A stretch of 56,517 nucleotides of DNA from Candidatus Eisenbergiella merdavium (GCA_019119595.1 DWWS01000052.1:1-56517); one strand, 5' to 3'. Numbered from the stretch's first letter, positions 42,836-53,360 are shown. The notes: generated by a model from the letters alone, not told the origin. Numbers and translations are program-made.

Positions 42836-42870
42836 CTTTTTTTCGTCGATCTTTTTTTCGTCGTTTTTTT
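42836..42870. repeat. Short tandem repeat with T tracts
   Basis: Two copies of a 15-bp unit (CTTTTTTTCGTCGAT, 42836-42850; CTTTTTTTCGTCGTT, 42851-42865) followed by another T tract lie upstream of dprA. On the dprA strand this is a phased series of A tracts ending near its ribosome binding site. Confidence 0.7.
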
Positions 42871-42964
42871 CTCCCTTCCTTATCGCCGTTCGCCGCCCGG
42901 ATCCCTGCGGGCTGATACTCCCGATGTTCCCCTGCCCCGACCCGCTATGAGCCGTCTGGCCGTC

Positions 42965-44584
42965 TCATGCCGTTCCGGGATATTTCCCCACAGGAAGGCG
43001 CAGGCAGGCCGCCTCACTCAGCTGTGTCTTCCCGATCCGTTCCGCGCCGTCCAGATCCGCAAGCGTTCTCGCCACCCGCAGCAGACGGTGGCAGGAGCGG
43101 GCGGTCAGACCCAGCTTTTCAAAGATCCGCTCCAGAAATCTCTGCTCCTCCTCTCCCAAGGCGCAGAAACGGTTCAGCTCCCTTTGTCCCATCTGGGAAT
43201 TGTACCGGATTTTCCCCTGTGTCATGGGATCCGACAGGAAACGTCGTTCCTGCCGCTGCCTTGCCTCCTGCACCGCTGCCCGGAGTGCAGCGCTGTCCGT
43301 CCCCGTTTCCTTCTCCCGGCTCATCAGCGCGCCGAATTCCACCCGCTCCATCTCCGCGCACAGATCCATCCGGTCAAGGATGGGGCCGGAGATCCCGGAC
43401 AGATACCGGGCCACCTGACCGGGCGTGCATCGACAGCGGTTCCGGTCCGGATAATAGCCGCAGGGACAGGGATTCATCGCCGCCACCAGCATGAAATCGG
43501 CGGGATAGCAGTAGGTCCCGCTGCTTCGCAGGATACGCACCTGCTTCTCCTCCAGCGGCTGACGCAGCAGATCCAGGGTAGCCCGCTTAAATTCCGCCAG
43601 CTCGTCCAGAAACAGAACGCCCCTGTGGGCAAGGCTGACGGCCCCCGGCCTCGGAACCTGTCCGCCTCCGGTCAGCGCCCGCCCGGTCACCGTATGATGG
43701 GGCGCCACGAAGGGCCTTCCTCCCCCGGACAGAAAGCCTCCGGCAGGAAGGCCCGCGACGCTGTAGATGGAGGCGGTCTCCAGCCGTTCCTCCTCCGACA
43801 TCGGCGGCAGGATGGAGGGCAGGCACCGGGCCAGCATGGTTTTTCCCGCTCCCGGCGGGCCGATCATGAGCATATGGTGGAAGCCGGCCGCCGCTGCCGC
43901 AGCGGCCCTTTTGGCTCCCTCCTGCCCTCTGATCTCTCCAAAATCCGGCCCCTGGAAGGAGCCCTCCGACGTGAACCGCTTTCGTCCGGGATAAGCCAGT
44001 TTGGGATAATTCTGTCCGGGATATTCCTGTCCAGGGAGAGCCAGGGGCCCGCCCGGTGACGGCGTCCTTTCCGCTTTTTCCTGAAGCGCGCCAATCAGCT
44101 CGCCCAAGCTGCGGATCCCCCGCAGGCGGATTCCCTCCACCAGCCGCGCTTCCTCCAGATTTTCTGCCGGGACGATGCAGCGCTCCAGTCCCTCCCTTCT
44201 GGCCTCAAGCACCAGGGGAAGGATTCCCCGCACCGGCCTGACGTCCCCGTTCAGCCCCAGCTCTCCCGCGATCATGACCCGTTCCACCTCCTCCGGCAGG
44301 ATCAGCCCCTGCGCGGCCAGAATGCCGGCCGCCACGGGAAGATCGTAAAAGGTTCCCGCCTTATGCAGGCTTGCCGGGGAAATATTCACGGTGATCCGCA
44401 TGGGCGGCAGCGCAATGTCCGCATTGCGAAGCGCCACCCGGATCCGTTCTCTCGCCTCCTTCACCTCGCTCCCCAAAAGCCCCACCATCTCAATTCCGGG
44501 AAGCCCCCGGGAACAGTCCACCTCCACACGGGCCAGATAGCAGTCCAGTCCGTGCAGTCCTCCGGTTATGATCGTACTGTACAT
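42965..44584 (-). CDS. comM: ComM/YifB Mg-chelatase-like AAA ATPase
   Basis: A 539-residue AAA+ protein of the YifB/ComM family, linked to branch migration during transformation. The N-terminal Lon-like domain (1-190) is followed by an AAA module with Walker A GPPGAGKTML (about 238-247) and Walker B VLFLDELAEF near 320. GAPGAV-type inserts and CPCGYYPD mark the family. AAAGGAG precedes ATG 44584. It adjoins dprA, supporting a shared role in DNA uptake or recombination. Confidence 0.93.
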   Translation of the reverse strand: MYSTIITGGLHGLDCYLARVEVDCSRGLPGIEMVGLLGSEVKEARERIRVALRNADIALPPMRITVNISPASLHKAGTFYDLPVAAGILAAQGLILPEEVERVMIAGELGLNGDVRPVRGILPLVLEARREGLERCIVPAENLEEARLVEGIRLRGIRSLGELIGALQEKAERTPSPGGPLALPGQEYPGQNYPKLAYPGRKRFTSEGSFQGPDFGEIRGQEGAKRAAAAAAAGFHHMLMIGPPGAGKTMLARCLPSILPPMSEEERLETASIYSVAGLPAGGFLSGGGRPFVAPHHTVTGRALTGGGQVPRPGAVSLAHRGVLFLDELAEFKRATLDLLRQPLEEKQVRILRSSGTYCYPADFMLVAAMNPCPCGYYPDRNRCRCTPGQVARYLSGISGPILDRMDLCAEMERVEFGALMSREKETGTDSAALRAAVQEARQRQERRFLSDPMTQGKIRYNSQMGQRELNRFCALGEEEQRFLERIFEKLGLTARSCHRLLRVARTLADLDGAERIGKTQLSEAACLRLPVGKYPGTA

Positions 44585-44652
44585 TTCCCTGCACTTTCTC
44601 CTTTTGTGTTTTCTTTTCTTCGCTTTTTACATGGATTTTTTAAAGATTCTTT

Positions 44653-45318
44653 TCAAGATTTGTATAAAGAACTGTCTTTTTCCAGACTTTCAAAGCCCTC
44701 CCGCAGCTTCAAAAGCGCTCTTTTCTCGATTCTGGAAACATAGCTTCTTGAAATGTCCAGCTTTTTTCCGATCTCCCGCTGGGTCACTTCTTCTCCCCCG
44801 AGAAGGCCGTAGCGCAGGCAGATGATCTCTTTTTCCCGCTCCGTCAGAAGAGAGTCGATCATGCCCGCAAGCTGGCCAAGGCTTCGTTCCAGCTCAAGCC
44901 GCTCCACGATATCCGGCATCTCCTGCGCCGTCACATCGAGCAGGCTGATCTCGTTCCCCTCCCGGTCCGTGCCGATGGGTTCGTAAAGGGAGACCTCCCG
45001 GGAAGTTTTTTTCTTGCTGCGAAGCATCATCAGAAGCTCGTTGTCGATGCAGCGGGCCGCATAGGTGGCGAGCTTGCTGTTCTTTGCCGCGTCGAAGGAA
45101 TCCACCGCCTTGATCAGGCCGATGGTGCCGATGGAGATCAGATCCTCCATGTCCTCGTCCACGTTCTGATACTTCTTCGCGATATGGGCTACCAGCCGCA
45201 GATTTCGTTCTATCAGCTTCTGCTTGGCCTCCCTGGCTTTTACGCCGTCACTCCCCTTTAGTGCCTCAAGGCACTCTCTTTCCTCTTCTTTGGACAATGG
45301 TTTCAGAAAGGTTTTCAA
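44653..45318 (-). CDS. sigK: Sporulation sigma factor SigK (no pro-sequence)
   Basis: A 221-residue sigma-70 family factor matching SigK, which directs late mother-cell transcription. Region 2 is seen in ERNLRLVAHIAKKY and DLISIGTIGLIKAVDSFD, region 4 in REIGKKLDISRSYVSRIEKR. It lacks the 20-residue membrane pro-sequence of Bacillus subtilis SigK, as in Clostridioides difficile; a TGA closes the frame seven codons upstream. The gene is continuous, so no skin element interrupts it. The start is a TTG at 45318 with GGGGG six bases upstream. A SigK/SigE-type promoter lies just before it. Confidence 0.92.
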   Translation of the reverse strand: MKTFLKPLSKEEERECLEALKGSDGVKAREAKQKLIERNLRLVAHIAKKYQNVDEDMEDLISIGTIGLIKAVDSFDAAKNSKLATYAARCIDNELLMMLRSKKKTSREVSLYEPIGTDREGNEISLLDVTAQEMPDIVERLELERSLGQLAGMIDSLLTEREKEIICLRYGLLGGEEVTQREIGKKLDISRSYVSRIEKRALLKLREGFESLEKDSSLYKS

Positions 45319-45345
45319 AAGGAGCCCCCATAGTCAGTTTAATAC

Positions 45346-45376
45346 TATTCTATGTGCTCCAATGCCTCAAAGTGCC
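45346..45376 (-). promoter_or_regulatory. SigK-type promoter of sigK
   Basis: On the minus strand CATAGAATA (45346-45354) fits the SigK -10 consensus CATANNNTA and lies 17 bases after GGCAC (45372-45376), fitting the -35 AC. It would make sigK autoregulatory; SigE could use a related site. Confidence 0.6.
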
Positions 45377-45399
45377 AGTACCCCGCCAAATGCCGCCGT

Positions 45400-46632
45400 T
45401 CAGAACAGGAACATGGCAAGGGCGTAGTTGCTCACGTCGATCCCTTTTTCCGTCAGCCGAAGCCAGCTCGTCCCGTCCTCCTTCTGATACCGGACAAGAA
45501 GCCCTTCCCCGAAAAGGCGGCTGACCGGGCCGGCATATATCTGCTCCAGCGGGCTCCCAAACATCCGCTCGAAGGCCGAAACGCTCACCCCTTCCGTCTT
45601 TCGCAGGCCGAGGAACATGAATTCCTCCATCTGCTCCTCCACGGAAAGCCGCGTGATCTCCCTTTTGATCTCCGTCTCCTCCCCCGCCTGTCCGGCGTGG
45701 GCGAGATATTCCGAAAGCCGCTCCGTATTCCTCCAGCGCACGTTTTCCCGCAGAGAGGCCGCCCCCAGGCCGAAACCCGCATAGTCCGTCCGCTCCCAGT
45801 AGGACAGATTGTGCCGGCAGGCAAAACCGGGCCGCGCATAATTGGATATCTCATAACGGCCATAGCCCTTTTGGGCCAGATATTTCCCGGTCCATTCATA
45901 CATGAGCCGGTCCTCCTCCTCGGAGGGAAGGGCCTTCCGGCCTGCCGGGACAGACCTGTCGTCCTCCGGGCCGTACCAGTCGTAAAAGGGCGTTCCTTCT
46001 TCAATGATCAGGCTGTAGGCAGAAATATGCTCCGGCCCGAGCTCCGCCGTCCGCTCCAGCGTATCCATCCAGCTTTCCAGGCTCTGTCCGGGAAGGGCCG
46101 ACATCAGATCGATGTTCAGATTGGAAAAGCCCGCCCGTCTTGCCGCCTCATACCCCTCCAGAAAATCCGCCCGGGTATGGATCCTGCCGAGCGCCCTCAG
46201 CTCCTCGTCGCTGGCGGACTGAAGCCCCATGCTCAGGCGGTTCACCCCCGCTTTTCTCCAGGCGGAAAGCTTTTCCTTTGTCAGCGTGCCCGGATTGGCC
46301 TCCAGCGTGATCTCCGCATCTCCCGGTGCGAAGGAAAAACGGCCGTACAGCCGGTCAAGAATGGCTGACGCCTGGCTGGGCGCGAGCAGAGAGGGCGTCC
46401 CGCCTCCCAGGAAAACGGTTTTCACCTGAAAATCCTCATACAGCTGCGCCTGCGCGTCAATCTCCGCAAGAAGGGCGTTCACATAGCGTTCTTTTGTCTC
46501 ATCATCACAGGGGGCTGAAAGAAAATCGCAATACAGACATTTTCGGATGCAGAACGGGATATGAAGATAAATACCGAGGGGCTTTTTTCCCCGGTTCAGA
46601 ACGGACTTTGATGTAATCTGATGTGTTGTCAT
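45400..46632 (-). CDS. hemW: HemW radical SAM protein
   Basis: A 410-residue HemW-type protein, a heme chaperone related to coproporphyrinogen III dehydrogenase. The radical SAM cysteine motif is in HIPFCIRKCLYCDF (Cys-x3-Cys-x2-Cys), followed by FLGGGTPS and LEANPGT. It lacks the extra N-terminal cysteine motif of true HemN. ATG 46632 has only a weak ribosome binding site. It sits between sigK and lepA, close to the common lepA-hemW arrangement, from which it is separated by an inserted secreted-protein gene on the other strand. Confidence 0.92.
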   Translation of the reverse strand: MTTHQITSKSVLNRGKKPLGIYLHIPFCIRKCLYCDFLSAPCDDETKERYVNALLAEIDAQAQLYEDFQVKTVFLGGGTPSLLAPSQASAILDRLYGRFSFAPGDAEITLEANPGTLTKEKLSAWRKAGVNRLSMGLQSASDEELRALGRIHTRADFLEGYEAARRAGFSNLNIDLMSALPGQSLESWMDTLERTAELGPEHISAYSLIIEEGTPFYDWYGPEDDRSVPAGRKALPSEEEDRLMYEWTGKYLAQKGYGRYEISNYARPGFACRHNLSYWERTDYAGFGLGAASLRENVRWRNTERLSEYLAHAGQAGEETEIKREITRLSVEEQMEEFMFLGLRKTEGVSVSAFERMFGSPLEQIYAGPVSRLFGEGLLVRYQKEDGTSWLRLTEKGIDVSNYALAMFLF

Positions 46633-46700
46633 TTTTCTTTTTTACCATACCAGAAACCGGGCAGGATTGCAACCTCTTTTTCTTACTGTTCACAGCCCCA

Positions 46701-46729
46701 TAGACAGCGGCCCCGGCCTGTTTTATAAT
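46701..46729 (+). promoter_or_regulatory. Sigma-A promoter of the secreted-protein gene
   Basis: TAGACA (46701-46706) and a perfect TATAAT (46724-46729) are 17 bp apart, 90 bases before the start at 46819. Confidence 0.7.
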
Positions 46730-46818
46730 ACAGGTATCGACCTGAAGGAAAGAGCCTGTGTCTGTGCGCTGCCTGACGGCAGGCCCGGCCTGAAAAGCAG
46801 CGCGGAAAGGAGGAAAAG

Positions 46819-47394
46819 ATGATCGGAATCAAATGCGGCATCGGCGCTCTGGCCTTTCTCCTGTTATCCGCCAGCGGCGCTGTGAATATTGCGGAAAGCC
46901 CGGCTGCCCCTTCCCCATGCGTCTCAGATACGGTCGGGTACGCGTCTGAGAGCACGTTGATCGAAAACCGCTTTCTTGCGGGAGAATATGCGGTAACGAT
47001 GCGCTTCAGCATACCCGCCCAATGGGATTACGCGATACGGGAGGCGGAAGCGGAAGCCCCGGACTGGGGAATCCATATCCTTCCCGATGGCGGCGAAGCT
47101 TCGCTGATCTCTGTCTACGGACAGTACGGGACGCTGAATGTGTCGGGCTTCTATCCGGATGAGCCGGCGGAGTTTTCAACCACGGCCGGTATGACCGGAC
47201 TGCGTTATATCCGGGAATATGAAACTCCGGACGGTGAAAAAATAGTTGAACAGGACATCGTATTTCCCCGGATGGATTCCGGCTCCTACGGGGTCTGCAT
47301 CCGGATGCCGCAGGAGGTGTATGACGCATACGCCCAAGACATTGAACATCTGCTTTACAGCGTTGAAATTGACGAAGAGCCAAAGAATCCTTAA
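46819..47394 (+). CDS. Secreted protein of unknown function
   Basis: A 191-residue protein with an N-terminal hydrophobic segment (about residues 5-22, GIGALAFLLLSASGAV) followed by a low-complexity Ala/Ser/Pro stretch, consistent with a signal peptide; there is no clear lipobox. The mature part is acidic and predicted to be mainly beta (DWGIHILPDGGEASLISVYG, FYPDEPAEF). I do not recognise a family. GAAAGGAGG before ATG 46819 and a good promoter show it is a real gene. It is the only plus-strand gene between hemW and lepA and ends at a bidirectional terminator. Confidence 0.72.
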   Translation: MIGIKCGIGALAFLLLSASGAVNIAESPAAPSPCVSDTVGYASESTLIENRFLAGEYAVTMRFSIPAQWDYAIREAEAEAPDWGIHILPDGGEASLISVYGQYGTLNVSGFYPDEPAEFSTTAGMTGLRYIREYETPDGEKIVEQDIVFPRMDSGSYGVCIRMPQEVYDAYAQDIEHLLYSVEIDEEPKNP

Positions 47395-47436
47395 ATCCGG
47401 GCGTGCTCCCTGTCCGCCGGAAGACGTCCGGCATGA

Positions 47437-47474
47437 CTGTGCGCATGATGCGAAATCATCATGCGCACAGCCTT

Positions 47475-47480
<6 letters not shown>
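47437..47480. terminator. Bidirectional terminator between the secreted-protein gene and lepA
   Basis: CTGTGCGCATGATG (47437-47450) pairs perfectly with CATCATGCGCACAG (47457-47470), followed by CCTTTTATTTT. It serves the convergent genes on both sides. Confidence 0.8.
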
Positions 47481-49289
<1,809 letters not shown>

Positions 49290-49413
49290 GTCTTCCTCCA
49301 TATTTCTCTAAAACCCCTTTCCCGAAAAAAGAGGCCGAAGGTTACCGTTTCTTTCACAAAAACGCCGTATCCTTTGTACGACATGCCAAGTATAGCAAAA
49401 CAGGCGGTTGCGG

Positions 49414-50808
49414 TCAATCCCCCACCTGCTCTCCTCCTATCTGCTCCCTCCAGGAGGCCCCGGCTCCGGACAGCTCCATATCCAGAATGTGCGCGATGGG
49501 CGCGCAGGCGTTTCTGATCTCCTCCACCGTATTGGTCTGGGCGCCCAGCTCGATCAGAAGGCTTCTGGGACACAGGTGCATGTTGTAGCGATAGCCCTTC
49601 AGATAGATCCGCCTGGTCAGCCCCGGATAATATTCATTTGCGATCACCTGCATCTGAAAGGAAAACGCCAGGTTTTCCTCTATGTAAGGATTCTCCAGAT
49701 AATCGATGTTGCCAGCCGCCTTTGTATAGGAAAGGCCGTTGAAAAACATGAAGGTTGCCGTAGGCTTCCCGTTCAGCTCCGTCGCCAGCTTCCCCTCCAG
49801 CACCGCATCCCTGTGCAGGTCGATCACCACCTCGATGGTGGGATTTTCCGAAAGGATCCGCTCTATGGCGGGAAGGGAAACGGAATAGGCGTTGTCCCTG
49901 CTTTCCACATCGTATTCTCCCGTGTCATGGATCACGTTGTAGCCATATTCCTCCCGAAGGATCTGCGCCAGCAGCTCTCCCGCCCCCACAATGCTGGTGG
50001 AGCTGTCGCCTGGCACGGAATCCACAAAGGTTTCCTGCGAGTGGGTGTGATAGATCAAAATCTGAGGCGCGTCCGGATTTTTTTCCATGGTCAGATCCTT
50101 TCCCAGAAGCTGATCCAGCTGCATCTGATCCGGGCTCGCCTCCGTGGTAGCGTCTACCGCATAAAAGCCCTTGATCAACGCGTCAAAATCCTGGTAGTAG
50201 CTCCAGTCATACTCCTGGGAGCGCACCTGCGCCTTTACAAAGCCGAAGGCATCCTCTCCCGGCAGAGTACCGTTTCCGGAAACCTCCCCCTCCAGGCCGT
50301 CACGGGCGTTTCCCGCTCCGGCTTCCATGCCTGTCTGATTTTCCTCCTGCAGACGCTTCCGGGTCTCCTCGTCCAGAAGCAGCTTTCCCTCCTCCGTCCG
50401 GGGCATCTCAAGCGCCTCTCCCGTCTCGCTCTCCTCATCCTCGCTGAGGCCCTCCTGCAGCAGGAATTTTTCCCGCAGGCTGCCGCTTTCCGTCTGCAGC
50501 CCGTCCCCTTCGCCTCCGCCCTCCAGCCCGTAGGCCAGGAGCGGCGACTGCTGTCCCGCAAGCTCCTGAAGCAGACTGGCCTTCCTCATGCCGCTCTGCC
50601 CCGCAAAAGAAAAAGCGGGCAGCCATATGTCAAGGGCCTCCTGTCCCAATGTCCCCGCGAGGACATTTTTCCAGGAAGATCCTGCTCCGCTTCCTCCCCC
50701 ATCCCCGCCGTCCTCCCCCCGCAGAAACAGAAGGTCCGCCAAAGCGATTCCCGCAAGAATCAGCACGAAAATATGAAAAATCCTTTTCCCGTTCCATTTT
50801 CCGCTCAT
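49414..50808 (-). CDS. spoIIP: Stage II sporulation protein P
   Basis: A 464-residue SpoIIP, a peptidoglycan amidase and endopeptidase needed for engulfment. A membrane anchor lies at residues 10-27, followed by a long low-complexity Glu/Gly-rich region (about 30-200) and the catalytic domain with ILIYHTHSQETF (His), VIDLHRDAV and LIELGAQTNT. The variable linker is long for the family. ATG 50808 lacks a clear ribosome binding site. It lies between gpr and lepA, the normal order in spore formers. Confidence 0.94.
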   Translation of the reverse strand: MSGKWNGKRIFHIFVLILAGIALADLLFLRGEDGGDGGGSGAGSSWKNVLAGTLGQEALDIWLPAFSFAGQSGMRKASLLQELAGQQSPLLAYGLEGGGEGDGLQTESGSLREKFLLQEGLSEDEESETGEALEMPRTEEGKLLLDEETRKRLQEENQTGMEAGAGNARDGLEGEVSGNGTLPGEDAFGFVKAQVRSQEYDWSYYQDFDALIKGFYAVDATTEASPDQMQLDQLLGKDLTMEKNPDAPQILIYHTHSQETFVDSVPGDSSTSIVGAGELLAQILREEYGYNVIHDTGEYDVESRDNAYSVSLPAIERILSENPTIEVVIDLHRDAVLEGKLATELNGKPTATFMFFNGLSYTKAAGNIDYLENPYIEENLAFSFQMQVIANEYYPGLTRRIYLKGYRYNMHLCPRSLLIELGAQTNTVEEIRNACAPIAHILDMELSGAGASWREQIGGEQVGD

Positions 50809-50860
50809 AGGGAAATATATGCGGCCTGTGTCCCTCTTTATGCCGCTGCGCCGCGCGCCA

Positions 50861-50974
50861 GCCGATCTGAAACGCGGTATAGATGGCTTCCAATATCAGG
50901 CAATCTGAAGCGCGGTATTGACCGCCTCCGATATCAGGCGATCTGGAGCGCAATGTTGATGGCCTCCGATATGG
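50861..50974 (-). repeat. Three 38-bp tandem copies including the 3' end of gpr
   Basis: Copies at 50937-50974 (coding end of gpr), 50899-50936 and 50861-50898. On the coding strand each runs ATATYGGARGCSRTC to the end CAGATYGSC, and the stop TGA of gpr is the first three bases of copy two. The downstream copies would translate as near repeats of the gpr C-terminus (ISEAINIALQIA; ISEAVNTALQIA; ILEAIYTAFQIG). Confidence 0.9.
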
Positions 50975-51845
50975 TGAAGCTCAGTCGCTTTACCGTCTCG
51001 TCGATGTCCTTGCTCGTCACGTACATATTGTTCAGCTCGGAGATCGCCTTGGGATGATCCCGGTGAAAGATCGTGTTTTTCTCCCCGCTTTCCCTGACCA
51101 TGCTTTCAATGGCGTCTCCTACAATGGTGGCGGCATCCACCACCGTCGGCACGCCGATGGCGATCACCGGGATTCCCAGGCTCTCTCTGGTGATGGCGTT
51201 CCGATGGTTTCCCACGCCGGAGCCGGGATGGATGCCCGCGTCGGAAATCTGGATGGTACGGTTCAGCCGCTTCGTGCTTCTCGCTGCAAGGGCGTCCACC
51301 ACCAGCACCACGTCCGGCTGGGTCTGCTCCACCACGCCCTTGATGATCTCGGCAGTTTCCATTCCCGTCATTGCCGTCACGCCCGGAACCAGGCTGCTTA
51401 TCAGGTTCATTTTCTCTTTCCCGTAGGCCGCCTTTCCATATTCCAGAACCACATGCCGGTTGATGAAAAGATTATCCACCACCTCCGGCCCCAGCGCGTC
51501 CGCGGTCACATCCCGGTTGCCAAGCCCCACCACCAGAACGGCCTTTTCTTCCTTTTCCTCAGGAAGCAGATAACGGATCTGCTGTGCCAGCTCCTCGGAA
51601 ACCTCCCTGTGATAGTCCTCGTCCGGCTCGTTTAAACCGGGAGCCTCCAGCGTGATGTAGGTACCCATGGGCTTACCCATGGCTTTTGCGCCGTTCCTGG
51701 TATCGATGATGACCTTTGTGATGCTCACCTCGCTTTTTTCATTCCGGTACTCCTCCACCCGGACCCCTCTCAGCTCCCCGTCCGCCTCCGTAATACCCTC
51801 CCTGGCCTCCAGAGCCAGGTCCGTTCTTACCTGAAAACAACTCAT
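50934..51845 (-). CDS. gpr: Germination protease GPR
   Basis: A 303-residue GPR, the aspartic-type protease that degrades small acid-soluble spore proteins on germination. The start MSCFQVRTDLALEAREG contains the pro-region in which B. megaterium GPR is cleaved; the core has VVGLGNRDVTADALGP and PGVTAMTGMETAE. GGGAG lies before ATG 51845. It is divergent from rpsT. Its last 13 codons form the first unit of a 38-bp tandem repeat. Confidence 0.95.
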   Translation of the reverse strand: MSCFQVRTDLALEAREGITEADGELRGVRVEEYRNEKSEVSITKVIIDTRNGAKAMGKPMGTYITLEAPGLNEPDEDYHREVSEELAQQIRYLLPEEKEEKAVLVVGLGNRDVTADALGPEVVDNLFINRHVVLEYGKAAYGKEKMNLISSLVPGVTAMTGMETAEIIKGVVEQTQPDVVLVVDALAARSTKRLNRTIQISDAGIHPGSGVGNHRNAITRESLGIPVIAIGVPTVVDAATIVGDAIESMVRESGEKNTIFHRDHPKAISELNNMYVTSKDIDETVKRLSFTISEAINIALQIA

Positions 51846-51930
51846 CTGTACTCTCCCGCTCTTTTCTTTACTTTAAATTATGCAGTCCGCCTCAGGCGGC
51901 TCCGTTTTGGGCAGTTCCGGTTTTGACAAA

Positions 51931-51957
51931 ACCTGTTTTTGCAGCACCTGTTTTTGC
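51931..51957. repeat. Direct repeat ACCTGTTTTTGC
   Basis: Two identical 12-bp copies (51931-51942 and 51946-51957) 15 bp apart lie between gpr and the rpsT promoter. The purpose is unknown; the remainder of the 298-bp gap holds the rpsT promoter and leader. Confidence 0.55.
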
Positions 51958-52018
51958 GCCGCTGCCGCCGTATCACGTCAACGCTCTTTATTTTTTACAA
52001 AATCAAGCAAAATATGTA

Positions 52019-52047
52019 TTGACAGAAACGAAGACGTCCTATAGAAT
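52019..52047 (+). promoter_or_regulatory. Strong sigma-A promoter of rpsT
   Basis: Perfect TTGACA (52019-52024) and TAGAAT (52042-52047) separated by 17 bp, followed by an 80-base AT-rich leader. Confidence 0.85.
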
Positions 52048-52142
52048 ACATTTGTATGTTTCTATTAGAACGACCGTGTCCGGGTTTAATGAAACATTTT
52101 CATAAGAATGGAAAAATTCACTTGAAAATGGAGGTGAGTATC

Positions 52143-52406
52143 TTGGCTAACATCAAATCTGCGAAAAAGAGAATTCTGGTAAACAGAACCAAGGCTGAAA
52201 GAAACAAGTCTATCAAGTCTGGTGCGAAGACCGCTGTGAAGAAGGTATACGCGGCGATCGAGTCCGGTGACAAGGCTGCAGCGCAGAGCGCGCTTACCGC
52301 CGCTACCGCTACGATCGACAAGGCCTGCACGAAGGGCGTATTCCATAAGAATACGGCATCCAGAAAGGTTTCCCGCCTCGCCAAGGCTGTGAACCAGATG
52401 GCTTAA
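52143..52406 (+). CDS. rpsT: 30S ribosomal protein S20, TTG start
   Basis: An 87-residue S20. The first residues after the start are ANIKSAKKRILV, the family N-terminus, and the C-terminus has KNTASRKVSRLAKAVN. The start is TTG at 52143 with GGAGG eight bases upstream; no ATG is suitably placed. Escherichia coli rpsT also starts with UUG, where the weak start is part of control of S20 synthesis. The gene is monocistronic with a strong promoter and terminator. Confidence 0.96.
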   Translation: MANIKSAKKRILVNRTKAERNKSIKSGAKTAVKKVYAAIESGDKAAAQSALTAATATIDKACTKGVFHKNTASRKVSRLAKAVNQMA

Positions 52407-52425
52407 TCCATACAACAAAAAGAAG

Positions 52426-52465
52426 ATCCCGTTCCTGTACCGTCATGCAGGAACGGGATTTTTTT
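52426..52465 (+). terminator. Terminator of rpsT
   Basis: ATCCCGTTCCTG (52426-52437) pairs perfectly with CAGGAACGGGAT (52448-52459), followed by seven T, which also begin palindromic element P copy 2. Confidence 0.88.
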
Positions 52466-52503
52466 ATACGGTAGGAAAGTTCCTTTCCTATCGTATGAAA
52501 AAA
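52459..52503. repeat. Palindromic element P, copy 2
   Basis: Arms 52459-52479 and 52483-52503 around TTC are complementary except for two non-Watson-Crick positions. Compared with copy 1 (18885-18929), a G-C pair has become A-T on both arms (TGCG/CGCA to TACG/CGTA). It again follows a terminator stem and runs into GACGCTTCGC. Confidence 0.85.
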
Positions 52504-52570
52504 GACGCTTCGCCTCCTCCCGGGATACAGCCGCAAACGCACCGACCGCATCACGCTCCCGGCCTTAGGC

Positions 52571-53350
52571 TCACAAACGCGCTCCTCCGTTCATCTCATC
52601 CACAAATTCCCGGGTTTTCACCGTCAGCTCCACCCAGGCCGGGCGGAAGCCGCTGCGGATGGCCGTCCGGACGGAACGGATGTTGGACCAGGCCGCACAG
52701 TAGAAAGGAACCTTTTCTCTCTCCAGAATGGCTTCCGCCAGCCCGGACACCAGGGCAGAGGCGATCCCCCTGCGCCTGTGGCTTTCCAGCACGTCGATCC
52801 CGATCTGCCACATGTCCTCACAGTCGGCCGAACAGCCCGCAAGCCCCACCAGCTTTCCGTTTTCATAGGCGCCAAGCCCAAGCACATCCAGCTGCTTTCT
52901 CTTTTCGCAAAGCGCATTGCTCCACTGCTCTGTATAGAGCTCCTCAAAATCCTCCGGGCCGAGAAGCCTGGTCTCATAATTACAGGGAAGCCTTTTCACC
53001 AGGTTTACATCCGGGAGAAAATATTCCGCCATAAAGCAGACCCGCATCCCCTTCTTCTCCGCTGCATCATTCAGCACATGAAGATTGGGCGTTTCAAAGC
53101 AGTGCACAGCGGAAAACCGGTTCAAATATCCGCGCACTTCCTCCTCCAGCTCTTCACCCACGGAGGCCACAATGCCGTTTCCGTAGAAGACCAGATCGCA
53201 GGGGAGCGGAAGCTCCAGGTATTTTCTTGCGGCGGGATGCTTCATAGAACGCACAATCGTGTTTTCCGATTTCAGAAAGTCCTCCGGCCGACAGCCGCAG
53301 TCAATAGCGGACTGGCGAAGCGCCGTGTCCAGAATCTCCTGATTTGTCAT
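52571..53350 (-). CDS. GNAT-family acetyltransferase
   Basis: A 259-residue protein with an N-terminal domain and a C-terminal GNAT fold; the acetyl-CoA loop is in ESHRRRGIASALVSGLAEA (about 188-206). It fits the two-domain GNAT_acetyltran type common in Firmicutes, whose substrates are mostly unknown. ATG 53350 has AAGGAGAGCAGA upstream. It follows the nucleoside phosphorylase gene by only ten bases, so they are cotranscribed, but no shared pathway is evident. Confidence 0.85.
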   Translation of the reverse strand: MTNQEILDTALRQSAIDCGCRPEDFLKSENTIVRSMKHPAARKYLELPLPCDLVFYGNGIVASVGEELEEEVRGYLNRFSAVHCFETPNLHVLNDAAEKKGMRVCFMAEYFLPDVNLVKRLPCNYETRLLGPEDFEELYTEQWSNALCEKRKQLDVLGLGAYENGKLVGLAGCSADCEDMWQIGIDVLESHRRRGIASALVSGLAEAILEREKVPFYCAAWSNIRSVRTAIRSGFRPAWVELTVKTREFVDEMNGGARL

Positions 53351-53360
53351 TCTGCTCTCC

